6,793 bases of DNA from Sphingobacteriales bacterium (lineage in GTDB: Bacteria > Bacteroidota > Bacteroidia > Chitinophagales > Chitinophagaceae), in NCBI GenBank assembly GCA_024640385.1, contig JAHEFC010000216.1, forward strand, positions 1 through 6,793, read 5' to 3'. Of the stretch, positions 5,033 through 6,793 are shown one piece after another. Both the position numbers and the translations under genes were made by a program. The stretch's first letter is position 1. Each line of letters starts with the position of its first letter. The notes beneath the pieces are model-generated. The model did no database searches and had not been told where the DNA came from. It saw nothing but the letters and a program-made list of their open reading frames with translations.

Positions 5033-6793
5033 TTATTCTAATGTCTTTTTACCAAATATGGATCTTGCCTCATTCTCCAACAGATCAAAAACCACAATGT
5101 CATTTTTGCCTTTATTCAACCAGGGCGCAGGACAATACAGCCTCTGCTGCGGCCCGATATACCAGTACCGGCCCAGGTTATGGCCATTTACCCATACCAT
5201 GCCTTTCTTGAATTGGCTAAGGTCTAAAAAACTGTCTCCAACACTATCCAGCTCAAAACTGCCTTTGAAGAAACTGCCCCTGCGCAACTCATCTACGCCA
5301 GATGGTTTGACCTGCTTCATATAATTTTCATCAAAAGGCAATGGATATACCTCCCAGTTTGTCAGGGTCATGCCATTCAGCGTTACGCGATCAGTGATAC
5401 CCTTTCTGTCTATCATAAATTGCGCGAAATTGATACGTCCCATGCCTTCTACCAAAATCTCCAGCACGGGATCTTTTACATCTGTCTTAGGAAGATCCAC
5501 TGTCCATTTACCACCGTCGCGGAAAACAGTGTCTATAAACTTCCCGTTCAAGAATACTAATGCATAATCGTGCGGCTCCCAGATTGTCAGTTTGCCATTC
5601 TTGTGCCCGATCAATTTTGTTTTATATACCATCATCCCATAGTCTTGCCCATAATACTCAAAAGGCCTGGGCTGTACTGAAGCGATGGGTTTGGGAAGAT
5701 TATTCCATAACGAAGAATAGGGCTGCATCCTGATCTCCGGGATTTCTATCGCAGGTATTGGTGCAGGCTGTTCAGGGATATTCTTTACATAGCGGCTGAT
5801 CAGATTACGCAGGGCAAAATATTTGGGTGTGGCCCTGCCCTGTTCATCTATGGGCGCATCATAATCATAGCTGGTGAGGTCAGGTTGATACTGGGTAGGA
5901 CTGAAAGCATTTGCGCCGGCGGTGAATCCAAAATTGGTGCCGCCATGGATCACATAAAGGTTGAAAGAAAGACTGCTGTCCATCAGGAATTTGACTTCTT
6001 TCAGCAAAGACGTGGTATCGGGCCGGGCCCATTTTTCACCCCAATGAGTAAGCCAACCAGGATAAGTTTCGCTGCTGAATACAGGAACGCCTGGATTCAT
6101 CTTCCGCGCCAGCGTAAAATGACCGGGATCGGAACCCGAGTCAAGTCCCACCGCGGCTCCGGGCAGTGATCCGGCTTCCAGCATGAATGCAGTTGGGCCA
6201 TCCGCTGTATAGAAAGGCACATTGATGCCATTGTGCACCCAATAATTCTGCAGGGTTTTCATGTAGATGCGATCGTTCGAAAAACTTCCATACTCGTTCT
6301 CGATCTGCACCATCACCACATTGCCGCCATTGGTGATAAGATGGGGTTTGACCACCTGCGATAATTTATCAATATACCGTTTCACGGCTGCCATATACCT
6401 GCTGTCCATATTCCGGACGCTGATATCGGGTATACGTAACAGGTAGGGCGGCAAACCTCCCCATTCCCATTCGGCGCATACATAAGGTCCCGGGCGCAGC
6501 ATCACCCACATGTTTTCTTCCTTACATATTTTGATGAAATCAGAAAGATTTTTATTATCCGAAGTGAAGTCAAATTTCCCCTGCTCTGTTTCATGATAAT
6601 TCCAGAACACATATATGGCAATGGTATTGCAGCCCATGGCCTTGGCCATCTGGATCCGATGCCGCCAGTACTCTTTCGGAATACGGGCCGGATGCAGTTC
6701 ACCGCTGATGACCTGGAATGGCTTCCCATCCAATAAAAAAGCAGAAGGCGAAAGTGAAAAACTGTGTTTGGTTTGGGCGGATCCTTCATTGGA
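5033..6793 (-). CDS. GH35 beta-galactosidase, 5' end beyond window (partial)
   Basis: The last 586 codons of an exo-acting beta-galactosidase that removes terminal galactose by a retaining mechanism. The frame stays open to the right edge. The first visible residues, SNEGSAQTKHSFSLSPSAFL, look like the end of a signal peptide (cleavage near SAQ), so the TTG at 6731-6733 is an internal leucine, not the start. Numbering from the window edge, the GH35 blocks are SGELHPARIP (30-39), RPGPYVCAEWEWGGLP (100-115) and GGNVVMVQIENEYG (156-169). The last fits the GH35 signature, with acid/base E167. SSETYPGWLTHWGE (240-253) carries nucleophile E242, and HGGTNFGF lies at 283-290. From about residue 380 come beta-sandwich domains, with the family-typical GMVWVNGHNLGRYWYIGPQ near 531-549. 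Only the signal-peptide start is missing. It precedes the GH5-like gene in the same operon, suggesting that it trims galactose side chains before or after backbone cleavage. Confidence 0.93.
   Translation of the reverse strand, partial: SNEGSAQTKHSFSLSPSAFLLDGKPFQVISGELHPARIPKEYWRHRIQMAKAMGCNTIAIYVFWNYHETEQGKFDFTSDNKNLSDFIKICKEENMWVMLRPGPYVCAEWEWGGLPPYLLRIPDISVRNMDSRYMAAVKRYIDKLSQVVKPHLITNGGNVVMVQIENEYGSFSNDRIYMKTLQNYWVHNGINVPFYTADGPTAFMLEAGSLPGAAVGLDSGSDPGHFTLARKMNPGVPVFSSETYPGWLTHWGEKWARPDTTSLLKEVKFLMDSSLSFNLYVIHGGTNFGFTAGANAFSPTQYQPDLTSYDYDAPIDEQGRATPKYFALRNLISRYVKNIPEQPAPIPAIEIPEIRMQPYSSLWNNLPKPIASVQPRPFEYYGQDYGMMVYKTKLIGHKNGKLTIWEPHDYALVFLNGKFIDTVFRDGGKWTVDLPKTDVKDPVLEILVEGMGRINFAQFMIDRKGITDRVTLNGMTLTNWEVYPLPFDENYMKQVKPSGVDELRRGSFFKGSFELDSVGDSFLDLSQFKKGMVWVNGHNLGRYWYIGPQQRLYCPAPWLNKGKNDIVVFDLLENEARSIFGKKTLE

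Noticed and set aside
6731..6733. TTG as the start codon of GH35
   Set aside because: Upstream in-frame codons continue to the edge with a plausible signal-peptide end and the sequence expected before LLDGKPFQ in this family, so the gene is simply cut by the window.
6502..6789. Minus-strand open frame of 95 residues near the right edge, overlapping GH35
   Set aside because: It is an out-of-frame shadow of GH35, whose true frame stays open and conserved to the window edge.

Overview
The window looks like chromosomal DNA from a member of the Bacteroidota, most likely a Chitinophagaceae-type soil or freshwater organism. This is inferred from protein style (SusC/BtuB-like receptor, GH35 with a nearby clan GH-A hydrolase), the lack of Shine-Dalgarno sequences before the starts, a candidate TTTG-N19-(T/C)AnnTTTG promoter, and AT-rich spacers. 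No plasmid, phage, insertion sequence or CRISPR signal was seen. The content is mostly ordinary housekeeping and nutrient-uptake genes; the most interesting material is RNA and repeat structure between genes.

Left part (1-2482): the first 24 codons of an APC-type permease run leftward off the edge. Divergently, a candidate promoter leads into a clear cobalamin riboswitch (about 227-405, extended to 443 by a hairpin whose loop can kiss the aptamer). It controls a btuB-like TonB-dependent receptor at 521-2482. The spacer 74-520 therefore holds promoter, aptamer and a roughly 80-nt expression platform; no protein gene is supported there.

Middle part (2483-3937): the whole gap between btuB and the next gene is an inverted array of 8-bp units (CGGATTnn four times, then the reverse complement five times). 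It stops two bases before the ATG of a MarC-family membrane protein. After marC come two AT-rich hairpins, a tRNA-Arg(CCG) with an encoded CCA, a strong intrinsic terminator, and a DNA-3-methyladenine glycosylase I gene (tag) beginning only 19 bases beyond the terminator T-run.

Right part (3962-6793): two genes on the minus strand, reading from right to left, form a likely operon with a 12-bp gap: a GH35 beta-galactosidase truncated at the window edge, and a secreted clan GH-A (GH5-like) hydrolase. Together they suggest breakdown of a galactose-decorated plant or microbial glycan outside the cytoplasm. They converge with tag across a 24-bp gap.

How the genes work together: the riboswitch and receptor form a closed feedback unit for vitamin B12 uptake, and the GH35/GH-A pair is a small glycan-degradation unit. 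marC, the tRNA and tag have no evident functional link to either. I found no convincing new biological system.
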